Shown: positions 46,078 through 55,753, counted from the stretch's first letter. The stretch: DNA of 64,000 nucleotides from Acinetobacter soli (GCF_000760595.1 NZ_BBNM01000002.1:248001-312000); one strand, 5' to 3'. Notes: generated from the sequence alone by a model not told the origin. Numbers and translations: made by a program.

Positions 46078-46764
46078 CACGTAAGATACTGCGGTTTCGG
46101 TTCGCAAAATACGGCTGCCTAACTGATACGTCTGGCAGCCGTTTTTTTGCATCAGTTCGACTTCATATGGAATAAAGCCACCCTCGGGGCCAATAATGAG
46201 TGAACAGCCGTGTGAAATGTTGATAGGCATGGTTTGTGCGCTATACGGATGCGCCACGTAGGCTGGACGTTCTGGTTGAATCATGCCCGGTAAAATATCT
46301 TCTACAAACGGTTTGAAGCGTTTGTAGAGCTGGATTTCTGGAGCAATTGTATCGCCGGCCTGTTCTAGCCCCAGTTGTACATAATCATCAAGCTGCTGTA
46401 AAAATGGCGTTTGCCAGTAACTCTTATCCACCCGATAGCTGTGAATCAGGCAAATTCGCTCAACACCAAGTGTCACACTGTCCATGATTAAACGGCGCAG
46501 CACTTTGGGGCGTGGCAGTGCCACAATAAGCGTGACTGGAAGTTTTTTAGGACACGCTTCTTGCTGTAGCGGCATTACCTCAATAGATTGCGCTGTAATT
46601 GTCATCACTCGGGTGAGGTAGCGTGCCTGCCCCAGTATCCCAACTTTGAGCGTATCTCCCACTTGCAGGTTCAGTTGCTCGCGCAAATGCATGACCTGAC
46701 GCGGTTCATGAATTTGCCATGGCCCAGAGAGATTTTCTTGTGGTGGAATCAAGACCAGATTCAT
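46057..46764 (-). CDS. rsmE: 16S rRNA (uracil1498-N3)-methyltransferase
   Basis: A 235-residue SPOUT methyltransferase modifying U1498 of 16S rRNA in the decoding centre. An N-terminal PUA-like domain (MHLREQLNLQVGDTLKV) is followed by the SPOUT core with the knot motif LIIGPEGGFIPYEVELM and RTETAVSYVLGRL. Its ATG overlaps the waaA stop (ATGA), so waaA and rsmE are translationally coupled. Confidence 0.94.
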   Translation of the reverse strand: MNLVLIPPQENLSGPWQIHEPRQVMHLREQLNLQVGDTLKVGILGQARYLTRVMTITAQSIEVMPLQQEACPKKLPVTLIVALPRPKVLRRLIMDSVTLGVERICLIHSYRVDKSYWQTPFLQQLDDYVQLGLEQAGDTIAPEIQLYKRFKPFVEDILPGMIQPERPAYVAHPYSAQTMPINISHGCSLIIGPEGGFIPYEVELMQKNGCQTYQLGSRILRTETAVSYVLGRLFS

Positions 46765-48044
46765 GTGATATATCCATCGAGCAGCGCAATATGGCGATCC
46801 AGCGCTCCCTGATTACGGGCTAAAATGGTTTGCGCATGTTGAGCACGTGCCACGGCTTGCGCAGATGCGTTGGCATAGCTGAGTAAATACTCGACTGCCT
46901 GAAGCGCATCTGGAGCAACATCAATCGCTGCTGCCTCAACAAACTCATCTACAATGGTTTGAAAATTGAAATAACGTGGCCCAATCACCACCGGACAATC
47001 CAGTGCCATAGGTTCTAAAATATTATGACCACCGCCGGGCGTATTGAGTGATCCCCCAACAAAAGCAACCTGTGCCAGTGCATACCACAACCACAACTCT
47101 CCCATACTATCGGCCAGATAAACCTGCGTCTCGGGCATGATAGATTCGGCAAGACTGCGTCGTGAGGTATTTAAGCCCAGATCCTGACTCACACGAAAAA
47201 CCTCATCAAAACGTTCGGGATGGCGTGGCACTACAATACAAAGTAGCGCAGGATCATGATTTAGATGCGTTTTAAGGGCAGTCAAAAGCTGCTGTTCTTC
47301 GGGTGCATGAGTACTGGCAAGCACCATTATTTTACGTGCGCCGAGTTGCCACTGCTGCACTAGAGATGCCGCTTGCAATCCTACCGCTTCGGGTGCATGA
47401 ATATCAAATTTGATATTTCCCACCACTTGGGATTTATCTGCGGCTAGGCCCAACGCAATATAACGCTGCTGAGTATTCTGGTCTTGCGCCAATAATGCGC
47501 TCAGATTGTTCAACATCCCTCGGGTAAGACCCGCCACACGGGCATAACCCCGTGCGGATTTTTCCGACAGGCGCGCATTGATTAAGACTCGGGCGACTCC
47601 ATGTTGTGCGGCCTGATCAATCAAATTGGGCCACAGCTCAGTTTCGACCAAGATTAGTATTTTAGGCTGATAACGCGCAAAAAATTCACGCAGTAAATGC
47701 ACCTGATCGACTGGTAGATAAACTGCTTGAAAACGATCCGGATAGGGCGGTTTTAAAAAAAGCGTCTTGGCACGTGCTTGACCCGTTTTGGTGGTATTGG
47801 TGACCAACACCGGATGACCCGCTTGAAGATAATGTTCGATGAGTGGCTGTGCTGCATTGGTCTCACCGACTGAGACTGCATGAAACCAGATGGCATGACG
47901 ATGTTGAGGAGGCTGAAATGGACCAAAACGTTCACAACATTCTTGCTGGTATGCTGCGTCACTCTGGGCACGTTTACGGATTCGCCAACGATACAAAGGT
48001 TTGAGTAAAACCAAGGCCGCGTTGTACCACAATGGAGTCGCCAA
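46761..48044 (-). CDS. waaA: 3-deoxy-D-manno-octulosonic acid (Kdo) transferase
   Basis: A GT-B/GT30 glycosyltransferase of about 427 residues that adds Kdo to lipid IVA in inner-core lipopolysaccharide/lipooligosaccharide. The N-terminal anchor LWYNAALVLLKPLYRWRIRK is followed by the acidic VSVGETNAAQPLIEHYL, LILVETELWPNLI, VVPRHPERF, and FVGGSLNTPGGGHNILEP. I place the start at TTG 48044, where family members begin; the open frame runs on to an ATG at 48098 that lies inside a perfect inverted repeat. Overlaps rsmE by four bases. Confidence 0.9.
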   Translation of the reverse strand: MATPLWYNAALVLLKPLYRWRIRKRAQSDAAYQQECCERFGPFQPPQHRHAIWFHAVSVGETNAAQPLIEHYLQAGHPVLVTNTTKTGQARAKTLFLKPPYPDRFQAVYLPVDQVHLLREFFARYQPKILILVETELWPNLIDQAAQHGVARVLINARLSEKSARGYARVAGLTRGMLNNLSALLAQDQNTQQRYIALGLAADKSQVVGNIKFDIHAPEAVGLQAASLVQQWQLGARKIMVLASTHAPEEQQLLTALKTHLNHDPALLCIVVPRHPERFDEVFRVSQDLGLNTSRRSLAESIMPETQVYLADSMGELWLWYALAQVAFVGGSLNTPGGGHNILEPMALDCPVVIGPRYFNFQTIVDEFVEAAAIDVAPDALQAVEYLLSYANASAQAVARAQHAQTILARNQGALDRHIALLDGYIT

Positions 48045-48083
48045 TACATCTGTCTCAATACATATTCGATGGGCAGAATATAG

Positions 48084-48119
48084 CAGAGCGCCATACATTT
48101 GTTAATGTATGGCGCTCTG
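48084..48119 (-). repeat. Perfect 16-bp inverted repeat between nemA and waaA
   Basis: CAGAGCGCCATACATT (48084-48099) and its exact complement (48104-48119) enclose a four-base loop. There is no T-run. It may stop nemA transcripts, protect an mRNA end, or be a protein-binding site. Confidence 0.75.
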
Positions 48120-48135
48120 ATTAACTCACGCAAAT

Positions 48136-49206
48136 TTAGGCGTCAAGCGTCGATTCACGTAGCGTAGGATAGTCGGTATAACCTTCTGCACCTTTGGCAT
48201 ACAAAGTTTCTGGATTGACATCATTCAGCGGTGCATGGTTGATTAGTCGCGTGTACAAATCAGGATTCGCGATATACGCTTTACCAAAAGATACGGCATC
48301 GGCATCGCCATTGGCCAATATACGACGCGCAGAATCTGGCGTTAGGCTTTCATTGGCAATCCATACACCACTAAATTGTTTACGCAATTCAGGCCCGATA
48401 CTGTCTGCGGCTTCATATTCACGCGAAAATACAAAGGCAATTTCTCGCTCACTGAGCTGACGCATAACATAACCGAAGGTTTCAAGTAGGTTGGCATCGC
48501 CCATATCGTGCGAATCACCGCGAGGGGCAATATGTACACCAACACGTCCAGCACCCCAAACTGCAATGAATTCATCGACAATCTGCAACAATAAACGTGC
48601 ACGATTTTCGAGTGAACCACCGTATTGATCATCACGCTGATTGGTTTGCGATTGCAAGAATTGATCGACTAAATAACCATTGGCAGCATGTAATTCTACG
48701 CCGTCAAAACCAGCCAGTTTGGCCATTTCAGCCGCATGTCGGTACTGTTGAACAATCTCGTCAATTTCTTCGAGCGATAATGCGCGCGGTGTCACATAAG
48801 GACGTTTCGGACGCAATAGGCTGACATGTCCTTCTGGCTGAATCGCGCTCGGTGCAACCGGGAGATCACCATCAAGCAACTGAGGATCTGAGATCCGGCC
48901 CACATGCCAAAGCTGCGCCACGATTTTGGCGCCTTGTGCATGAACCGCCTGAATAATGGGTTGCCAAGCATGTGCTTGTTCTTCTGTCCAAAGTCCTGGT
49001 GTATCTTCATAACCGACGGCTTTAGGAGAAATCACCGTGGCTTCCGTCAAGATCAGACCTGCATTGGCACGCTGCTGATAATACTCTTTCATCAACGCAT
49101 TTGGCACTCGGCTTTCCCCACTGCGCGAGCGAGTCAGCGGCGCCATCACCAAACGGTTTTTTAATTCAAAATCACCAACTTTTAACGGAGAACTTAGTTC
49201 AGCCAT
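48136..49206 (-). CDS. nemA: Old Yellow Enzyme-type alkene reductase (N-ethylmaleimide reductase family)
   Basis: A 356-residue FMN-dependent ene-reductase reducing activated C=C bonds with NAD(P)H. It begins with LSSPLKVGDFELKNRLVMAPLTRSRS; the active site pair and flavin-binding stretches are visible in FDGVELHAANGYLVDQFLQ and NQRDDQYGGSLENRARLLL. The ATG at 49206 is preferred to the overlapping GTG at 49209; GAGG is upstream. Located directly downstream of an ArsR-type regulator (22-base gap), probably one operon that responds to reactive electrophiles or metals. Confidence 0.92.
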   Translation of the reverse strand: MAELSSPLKVGDFELKNRLVMAPLTRSRSGESRVPNALMKEYYQQRANAGLILTEATVISPKAVGYEDTPGLWTEEQAHAWQPIIQAVHAQGAKIVAQLWHVGRISDPQLLDGDLPVAPSAIQPEGHVSLLRPKRPYVTPRALSLEEIDEIVQQYRHAAEMAKLAGFDGVELHAANGYLVDQFLQSQTNQRDDQYGGSLENRARLLLQIVDEFIAVWGAGRVGVHIAPRGDSHDMGDANLLETFGYVMRQLSEREIAFVFSREYEAADSIGPELRKQFSGVWIANESLTPDSARRILANGDADAVSFGKAYIANPDLYTRLINHAPLNDVNPETLYAKGAEGYTDYPTLRESTLDA

Positions 49207-49228
49207 CACAACCTCAGCTTACGCTCGA

Positions 49229-49528
49229 TTAAAGCGTTTCTTTTAAATGATCGAGATATTGCTGAATCAACGCTTCGTTGCGCGAAAAATAAGACCACTG
49301 GCCATATTTCTCTACCGTAATGAGACCTGCCTGTTGTAAAACAGACAAATGATTAGACATGGTCGATTGTGACACATTGCCTAATCGCTCAATTTGCCCG
49401 GCACAAACACCCCGCTCAAAATTGCCGCATTCTTCTGCGGCCCAGTATTTTGTTGGATGCTTGAGCCATTCCAAAATCTGACGACGAGTCGGATTGGCGA
49501 GGGCTTTAAAAATTACATCGGTATCCAT
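49229..49528 (-). CDS. ArsR/SmtB-type winged-helix repressor
   Basis: A 99-residue protein with the ArsR winged-helix pattern: IFKALANPTRRQILEWLK, then recognition helix LGNVSQSTMSNHLSVLQQAGL and wing LITVEKYGQWSYFS. Two cysteines, Cys34 and Cys42, flank a loop (CGNFERGVC) just before the recognition region and could bind metal or react with electrophiles. It precedes nemA in the same direction, so probably represses itself and nemA and is relieved by their inducer. Two direct palindromes at 49599-49632 are candidate operators. Confidence 0.9.
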   Translation of the reverse strand: MDTDVIFKALANPTRRQILEWLKHPTKYWAAEECGNFERGVCAGQIERLGNVSQSTMSNHLSVLQQAGLITVEKYGQWSYFSRNEALIQQYLDHLKETL

Positions 49529-49598
49529 AAGCAAAGCTCAAAGATTAGGGCGCAAAGCGTTGTTCAACACCATACTTTACATTGTATCGTATAATTAC

Positions 49599-49632
49599 GA
49601 TATTAATATCTATTTTTATAAATATTAATATC
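49599..49632. promoter_or_regulatory. Tandem palindromes upstream of the arsR-nemA operon (candidate operator)
   Basis: GATATTAATATC (49599-49610), a perfect 12-bp palindrome, recurs as AATATTAATATC at 49621-49632, 22 bases (two helical turns) apart. They lie 70-105 bases before the ArsR start, within its likely promoter. Confidence 0.6.
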
Positions 49633-49687
49633 GATTTTCATAGATATATTGTAAGCACAGGTAAACACGCTTTGCGGATGTTTACAA

Positions 49688-50783
49688 TTACAAGCCTTGT
49701 TTCAAACTGGCTTCGATAAATTTATCCAGATCGCCGTCGAGTACAGCACCTGTATTTGAATTTTCGACACCAGTACGCAAGTCTTTAATACGTGAGTCAT
49801 CCAGTACATAGGAGCGAATCTGGCTACCCCAGCCGATATCAGACTTCGAGTCTTCAAGGGCTTGCGCAGCTTCATTACGTTTTTGCATTTCAAGTTCGTA
49901 CAATTTTGCACGTAACTGTTTCCATGCATGGTCACGGTTCGCATGCTGAGAACGCTGGTTCTGACAAGCCACCACAATCCCTGTCGGCGCGTGAGTCAAA
50001 CGCACGGCAGAATCGGTTTTGTTAATGTGCTGTCCACCGGCACCCGATGCACGGTATGTATCGGTACGTACATCGGCCGGATTGATTTCAATTTCAATAT
50101 TGTCATCAATTTCAGGTGAAACGAATACAGCACTAAACGAGGTATGACGACGGTTGCCACTGTCAAATGGCGACTTACGCACCAGACGATGTACACCAGA
50201 CTCGGTACGTAACCAGCCATATGCGTACTCGCCTTCGACTCGAATGGTGGCCGACTTAATGCCCGCTACATCACCATCTGATTCTTCCATCAATTCAGCT
50301 TTAAAGCCATGACGCTCGATCCAGCGCATGTACATACGCAGTAACATGGAAGCCCAGTCTTGTGCCTCGGTACCACCCGAACCTGCCTGAATCTCGACAT
50401 AACATGGGTTCGGGTCCATCGGATTGCTAAACATCCGGCGAAATTCGAGCTTGGCCAGCGCCTCTTCTGCCGCCACAAGCTCTGCATCAACATCTTCGAG
50501 CAGACTTTCGTCATCGGCTTCAACGGCAAGATCCAGCATTGCTTTAGCATCGTCGAGCTGATTGGCAAGACCATCTAAAACGTTCAGAACGTTTTCAAGC
50601 TCACCTTTTTCTTTGGCCATGGCTTGAGCACGGCTTTGGTCGTTCCAGATCGCCGGATCTTCAAGCTCGCGTAAAACTTCTTCTAGACGTTCTTTTTTTA
50701 GATCGTAGTCAAAGATACCCCCGTAGTGTTTGACTACGTTCGGTTAAATCTTTTAATTGGTTCAAATACGGATTAATTTCCAC
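49688..50783 (-). CDS. prfB: Peptide chain release factor 2, with programmed +1 frameshift
   Basis: RF2 recognises UGA and UAA stop codons. The coding sequence is join(50783..50712, 50710..49688) on the minus strand, 364 residues. A GTG at 50783 starts [17 protein letters not shown], and after CTT an in-frame TGA (50711-50709) must be skipped by +1 shift, with GGGGG a few bases upstream as the stimulating Shine-Dalgarno-like element. This is the classical autoregulation: little RF2 means slow UGA reading and more frameshifting. Domain marks are the anticodon tripeptide SPF ([15 protein letters not shown]) and GGQ ([17 protein letters not shown]). The ORF seen alone begins falsely at an internal ATG (50620). 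Confidence 0.96.
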
Positions 50784-51229
50784 GCCACAATTCCCACATT
50801 ACATTCATTTATTTCGCTGTCTAGTTTAACACAGCCCGCTTCGAGAGAGAGAAACTGCGTTTTAGTCCTATAAAAAAACCTCGATTTGTTTGAAATCTAA
50901 TCCCTATAAAGCGTTATGAATTTGTTTTTACAACATTAATCCAATCTTAATTATGGAGGTCTAAACTGGTGCGTTTTAAATACAATTGGTCACAATATTG
51001 ATGATTAATTGTGCATATTCGTGATAACTTCACAAAACCCTCTAGCTTTTAATAAAACAAAACATTTCATATTTATTATTTAATATCAAAAACTTAAAAA
51101 TACTTAATTACACGAATTCCACATTATTACCGTTCGGTTACGTTGGCCTAATTGACGCACTCAAATTTTTCACTAGACTGAAAGTTGTAACAAAACATTA
51201 ATTATTATTTTTTGGAGGGGAGATTTTCC
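50784..51229. other. AT-rich intergenic region upstream of the second porin gene
   Basis: No gene is visible. It holds the promoter at 51152-51179 and a purine-rich ribosome site (GGAGGGGAG) before the porin ATG. Confidence 0.5.
51152..51179 (+). promoter_or_regulatory. Promoter of the small porin gene
   Basis: TTGACG (51152-51157) and TAGACT (51174-51179) are 16 bases apart. This gives a leader of about 45 bases ending in GGAGGGGAG. Confidence 0.5.
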
Positions 51230-51997
51230 ATGAAAAAGTTAACACTGGCATCGGCACTCTTATCTTCACTCGCGTTGGTTGGCACTGCGCATGCATACCA
51301 AGCTGAGGTAGGCGGATCACTTGATTACCTAGACCCAGACAACAGCAGCAGCGTGACTAAATTTGGTGTAGATGGCACCTACTATTTTAATCCTGTTCAA
51401 ACACGTAATTCTCCATTGGCTGAGGCTGCGTTTTTAGACCGCGCAAGTAATGTAAGCGCACAAGTTAAATACGGCGACAACAGCGGCACCAAAGATACCC
51501 AATACGGTGTAGGCGCCGAATACTACGTCCCAAATACCGATTTTTACGTAAGTGGTAATGTGGCACGTCAAGAACTTGAATACGACAATATTAATGCTGA
51601 ACGTAAGAAAACAACATATGGCGCTGAAGTGGGTTATTTGCCAGCACCTGGTTTGTTAGTGGCATTGGGTGTTAAAGGTTATGATGTCAAAGGCGGAAAC
51701 GATGGTGCAGACCCAACGATTCGTGCCAAGTATGTCACTCAAGTTGGTCAACATGACGTAAACCTTGAAGCCTACGGCGGCTTTGGTGATCTTGACGAAT
51801 TTAGCGTACGCGGCGACTACTACCTCGATAAAACACTTAGTGTAGGTGTAGATTATTATAATGATGACACACTAGACAAAGATGAATGGGGCATCAATGC
51901 TAAGAAATTCTTAAGTCAGCAAGTGAGTGTAGAAGGTCGTGTTGGTTTTGGCGACAACTACAATACCTATGGCGTTCGTGCAGCGTATCGCTTCTAA
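51230..51997 (+). CDS. Outer-membrane porin-like protein, Omp33-36 paralogue
   Basis: A 255-residue outer-membrane barrel. Signal peptide MKKLTLASALLSSLALVGTA ends before HAYQAEVGG. The mature protein has alternating amphipathic strands and ends in RAAYRF with the C-terminal Phe of BAM substrates. NSPLAEAAFLDRASNVSAQ is shared with Omp33-36 at 25831 (PLAEAAFLNQASSVS), so the two are paralogues, this one shorter by about 45 residues. Substrate is unknown. Start is the ATG at 51230 after GGAGGGGAG. Monocistronic, terminator follows. Confidence 0.85.
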   Translation: MKKLTLASALLSSLALVGTAHAYQAEVGGSLDYLDPDNSSSVTKFGVDGTYYFNPVQTRNSPLAEAAFLDRASNVSAQVKYGDNSGTKDTQYGVGAEYYVPNTDFYVSGNVARQELEYDNINAERKKTTYGAEVGYLPAPGLLVALGVKGYDVKGGNDGADPTIRAKYVTQVGQHDVNLEAYGGFGDLDEFSVRGDYYLDKTLSVGVDYYNDDTLDKDEWGINAKKFLSQQVSVEGRVGFGDNYNTYGVRAAYRF

Positions 51998-52017
51998 GCA
52001 ATCGGTTTAGACGTATA

Positions 52018-52047
52018 AAAAAACTGCTCCTCGGAGCAGTTTTTTTA
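52018..52047 (+). terminator. Bidirectional terminator between the small porin gene and recJ
   Basis: ACTGCTCC pairs with GGAGCAGT around TC, with A- and T-runs on the two sides. The recJ stop lies within it. Confidence 0.9.
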
Positions 52048-53751
52048 TGTCTGATCTAAATGTAGGATACGAAGCTGCAAATTCACACTGCCGTTAAATT
52101 CATTTCGATCTAACTCATAGACCAAATTGACAAACGGTATACTCGGATCAAATTCGAATTGATGTGCCGCATTAAAGGCAATCGCATCTACGGTTCCGTA
52201 CTGATCCAGCGAGAGCTTTAGCTTTAAATGAAGTTCTTTGAGCCAGCGATAATCGAGCACCTGAAAGCGGCCTTCAAACTGTGGGTAAGGAAATTTTTGT
52301 CCCCATGGGCCTAAACGCTCAATCCAGTTTAAAGTATCGAGCTGGTGTGCAGACATCGGTAAAACGCCATCTGTCCAGAGGACCGCGTCCAGTAAAGATT
52401 CATCCATCTGAGCAACATACTGGGTAAAAATACGTTTAAACTCATCGAAATACTGTTTTTTCAGCGTTAAACCCGCCGCCGCCGCATGTCCACCAAAATG
52501 ACTGACCAAATGCGGATATTGCTCAGCCACCTGCTCAATGGTATCGCGAATGTGAATACCATCGATGGAACGTGCAGAGCCCTTGATGTGCTCGCCATCG
52601 GTATCGGGTGCAAACACAATGGTTGGTCGATGAAACTGCTCTTTTAAACGCCCTGCAACAATACCAATCACGCCTTGATGCCAACTCTCTTCGAACAACA
52701 CCAGCGCTGGTGGAATTTGTGTTTCATTGAGTTGAAGTGTTTCCAGATAGCCCAGTGCCTGCTGCTTCATTTCAGTTTCGACTTGACGGCGCTCTAGATT
52801 TAGCCGATTAAGTTGCTCTGCAATTGGATAAGCCGTTTTGAAATCTGGCGCCATCAGGCATTCAATTCCAATATTCATGCTGTCCATCCGACCAGCAGCA
52901 TTGATACGAGGCCCAAGCACAAAACCTAAATCCTGTGCTTTAAGCGTTGCAGCGTCACGCTTGGCAATCTCGAGCAAGGCTAAAATACCCGGCCGACACT
53001 GCTGTTGCTGAATGCGCTTGAGTCCTGCATCGACCAAAATCCGGTTGTTGTAATCTAGCGTCGCAACATCGGCATACGTACCCAGCGCCACCAAATCCAG
53101 ATATTGACTGATTTTGCAGCTCGATTTTTGTTGTTGCTGACGTAAAGTACACAAATGTGCAAGTAAATAAAACGCCACGCCCACACCGGCCAAGGCTTTA
53201 CTTGGAAAGGTACACTCAAGCTGATTGGGGTTGACCACTGCTTCGGCATCGGGTGGCTGTTTGGTGGTGAGGTGATGATCGGTAATAATCACCTGCATGC
53301 CTAATGCCTGCGCGCGCGCTACTCCAGCATGACTGGATATTCCGTTGTCTACAGTAATCAGTAAATCTGGTGCGAAAGTGGTTTCGGCCAGATCTGCAAT
53401 TGCAGGCGTCAGCCCATAACCGTATTTAAAACGATCCGGTACGATATAATCGACATGGGCGCCCAACGCTTTAAGCACCAAACACATCAATGCCGTGCTG
53501 GTCGCACCGTCTGCATCGTAATCGCCCACAATCACGATATGCTCATGCCGATCAATCGCTGCATCGATTAACGCTGTTGCAGTAGCCAAATCTTTGAGTT
53601 CTGGCTTGAGCAAATGCCGTAGTTTTAAATCCAGTTCCTGTTCGGACTGCACACCGCGTCGCGCCAAAATCTGTGCAAGAAATTCAGGCACCGCCTGAAA
53701 AGATTCTGGCGGCGTGAGTAAAGGGCGCTGCTTGATCTGAACGAAGTTCAT
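52045..53751 (-). CDS. recJ: Single-stranded-DNA-specific exonuclease RecJ
   Basis: A 568-residue 5'-3' ssDNA exonuclease of recombination and mismatch repair (E. coli 577). The DHH domain has metal-binding motifs VGDYDADGATSTALM, LLITVDNGISSHAG and VIITDHHLT; the DHHA1 domain is marked by SHFGGHAAAAGLTL. The start at 53751 overlaps the pdxH stop by one base (TAATG); an upstream in-frame ATG at 53778 would overlap pdxH more. So pdxH-recJ are translationally coupled. Confidence 0.95.
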   Translation of the reverse strand: MNFVQIKQRPLLTPPESFQAVPEFLAQILARRGVQSEQELDLKLRHLLKPELKDLATATALIDAAIDRHEHIVIVGDYDADGATSTALMCLVLKALGAHVDYIVPDRFKYGYGLTPAIADLAETTFAPDLLITVDNGISSHAGVARAQALGMQVIITDHHLTTKQPPDAEAVVNPNQLECTFPSKALAGVGVAFYLLAHLCTLRQQQQKSSCKISQYLDLVALGTYADVATLDYNNRILVDAGLKRIQQQQCRPGILALLEIAKRDAATLKAQDLGFVLGPRINAAGRMDSMNIGIECLMAPDFKTAYPIAEQLNRLNLERRQVETEMKQQALGYLETLQLNETQIPPALVLFEESWHQGVIGIVAGRLKEQFHRPTIVFAPDTDGEHIKGSARSIDGIHIRDTIEQVAEQYPHLVSHFGGHAAAAGLTLKKQYFDEFKRIFTQYVAQMDESLLDAVLWTDGVLPMSAHQLDTLNWIERLGPWGQKFPYPQFEGRFQVLDYRWLKELHLKLKLSLDQYGTVDAIAFNAAHQFEFDPSIPFVNLVYELDRNEFNGSVNLQLRILHLDQT

Positions 53752-54407
53752 TAAGGCATTAATCGTTGCATGATCCATTGATCATCATGCTTGTCATAGC
53801 TGATTCGATCGTGCATCCGATTACGTCGACCCTGCCAGAACTCATAGTGATCTGGCTGTACCCGATAACCGCCCCAGAAGGCTGGCTTTTCAATCTCGGC
53901 CTGATCTTGCACCTGCTCATGAAATGCCTTAAAGCGCTGTTCAAGCAATTCACGGCTTGCAATCACCCCGCTTTGCGGCGTACTTAAATGTGCTGCAATC
54001 TGGCTATCGCGTGGGCGTTTATGATAATACGCTGTCGACTCAGCCTCTGGAATCTTGACCACACTGCCACTGACACGGATCTGGCGCTCAAGACTCGGCC
54101 AGTAAAACAGTAATTCAGCAAAGGCTGATTCGGCCAAATCAAGCCCTTTTTGGCTATCGTAGTTGGTATAAAAGTCATACCCCTGTTCAGTCGCACCACG
54201 GAGTAAAACCGTTCGAACGTGCGGCCGACCAGCACGGTTACACGTCGCCAGTGACATGGCATAGGGTTCGAGGAAATTCTCTTGCAAGGCATGGTTAAAC
54301 CACTGTAAAAACTGGCCATGTGGATTTGGATCCACTTGACCCTCATCTAACTGCCCTTTTTCATAGCTTAAACGCAGCTCACTCAGATCTTTAATGGTAT
54401 CTGTCAT
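53751..54407 (-). CDS. pdxH: Pyridoxamine 5'-phosphate oxidase
   Basis: A 218-residue FMN enzyme making pyridoxal 5'-phosphate (E. coli 218). Typical sequence runs are PYAMSLATCNRAGRPHVRTVLL (split barrel), GYDFYTNYDSQKGLDL, FYWPSLERQIRVSG and the C-terminal FWQGRRNRMHDRI with RL-P ending. It lies 12 bases downstream of glmM's stop region in gene order glmM-pdxH-recJ, all on the minus strand. Confidence 0.96.
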   Translation of the reverse strand: MTDTIKDLSELRLSYEKGQLDEGQVDPNPHGQFLQWFNHALQENFLEPYAMSLATCNRAGRPHVRTVLLRGATEQGYDFYTNYDSQKGLDLAESAFAELLFYWPSLERQIRVSGSVVKIPEAESTAYYHKRPRDSQIAAHLSTPQSGVIASRELLEQRFKAFHEQVQDQAEIEKPAFWGGYRVQPDHYEFWQGRRNRMHDRISYDKHDDQWIMQRLMP

Positions 54408-54418
54408 GTGAATCTCTC

Positions 54419-55753
54419 TTATGCAGCAGCATGTTCACGGACGCAGTCCGCTAAACGATGCGCTAGGGTCGTCACTTCTTCTTCGTTATCGCCTTCCACC
54501 ATCACACGAATCACAGGTTCGGTTCCTGATTTTCGAATCAGTAAACGTCCACGTCCCTTAAGTTGTGCTTCGGCCTGATTAAACTCCTGCGCCAGTTCAG
54601 GAATAGCATACGGATCGATCATTTGATCCAGACGTACATTGACCAATACCTGTGGGAACAGCTCAAAACCAGCCACAAGTTCATGCAAGGCTTTGCCTTT
54701 TTCAACCATAACAGTCAACACTTGCAAGGCAGCAATAATGGCATCACCCGTGGTGCTCTTGTCGAGTGTCAAGATATGACCAGATGGCTCACCGCCAATC
54801 ACCCATTCATTTTCTTCAAGCGCCTGAAGCACATAGCGGTCACCAACTTTGGCACGTACAAACGGCACTTCGGCTTTGGCCAGTGCTAACTCGAGCGCCA
54901 TATTGCTCATAACTGTCCCGACAATACCTGCCGGTTTCTTTCTAGCTTGGGTCGCCAGAATATACAGAATATGATCGCCATCGACCAATTGTCCGAATTT
55001 ATCCACTAAAATCACGCGATCAGCATCGCCATCAAAGGCAATACCTAAATCTGCTTTATAATGCACCACGGCCTTTTGCAGGTTTTCTGGATGGGTCGAA
55101 CCACAATGTTCATTGATGTTCATGCCCGTCGGATCGTTATACAGCGCAATCACTTTTGCACCGAGTTCACGAAACACCGATGGCCCGACATTGTAGGCAG
55201 CACCATTGGCACAATCCACTACAATGGTCAGACTGCGTAAGTCGAAATGATAGGGAAAGGTAGATTTACAAAACTCGATATAGCGACCATTGGCATCTTT
55301 CACACGGACACTTTTACCTAAATTGGCGGTATCTTCAATCAAAAGCTCATGCTCAAGCTCCTGATTGATCGCATCTTGTAAATCATCAGGCAGTTTTTTG
55401 CCTTCACCTGAAAAGAATTTAATACCGTTATCGAAATAAGGATTATGCGATGCGGAAATCACAATACCGGCATCGGCATGTAAGGCACGTGTGAGATGTG
55501 CAATAGCAGGCGTCGGTAACGGCCCGAGTAGGTGGACATAAACACCTGCGGCGTTTAAACCGGCCTGTAAAGCAGATTCTAGAATATAGCCAGATAAACG
55601 GGTATCTTTACCTAAAACAACAATGGGTTTATGAATTGGACTTGTTCGTTTTAATACTTTTCCAGCGGCAAACCCTAACTTTAGTGCAAATTCAGGTGTG
55701 ATCGGCGTTACACCGAATTTTCCACGAATGCCATCGGTTCCAAAATAACTCAT
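54419..55753 (-). CDS. glmM: Phosphoglucosamine mutase
   Basis: A 444-residue enzyme interconverting glucosamine-6-P and glucosamine-1-P for UDP-GlcNAc, peptidoglycan and LOS synthesis (E. coli 445). It begins [14 protein letters not shown]; the phosphoserine loop is [19 protein letters not shown], metal loop [13 protein letters not shown], and sugar loop GGEPSGHIL; phosphate site [15 protein letters not shown] near the C-terminus. The ATG at 55753 matches the family start rather than the ORF start at 55771. Confidence 0.97.
   Translation of the reverse strand: MSYFGTDGIRGKFGVTPITPEFALKLGFAAGKVLKRTSPIHKPIVVLGKDTRLSGYILESALQAGLNAAGVYVHLLGPLPTPAIAHLTRALHADAGIVISASHNPYFDNGIKFFSGEGKKLPDDLQDAINQELEHELLIEDTANLGKSVRVKDANGRYIEFCKSTFPYHFDLRSLTIVVDCANGAAYNVGPSVFRELGAKVIALYNDPTGMNINEHCGSTHPENLQKAVVHYKADLGIAFDGDADRVILVDKFGQLVDGDHILYILATQARKKPAGIVGTVMSNMALELALAKAEVPFVRAKVGDRYVLQALEENEWVIGGEPSGHILTLDKSTTGDAIIAALQVLTVMVEKGKALHELVAGFELFPQVLVNVRLDQMIDPYAIPELAQEFNQAEAQLKGRGRLLIRKSGTEPVIRVMVEGDNEEEVTTLAHRLADCVREHAAA

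Noticed and set aside
50709..50711. In-frame stop near the start of prfB, suggesting a pseudogene or sequencing error
   Set aside because: The CTT-TGA-C context with GGGGG upstream is the known RF2 autoregulatory frameshift site; both halves are intact.
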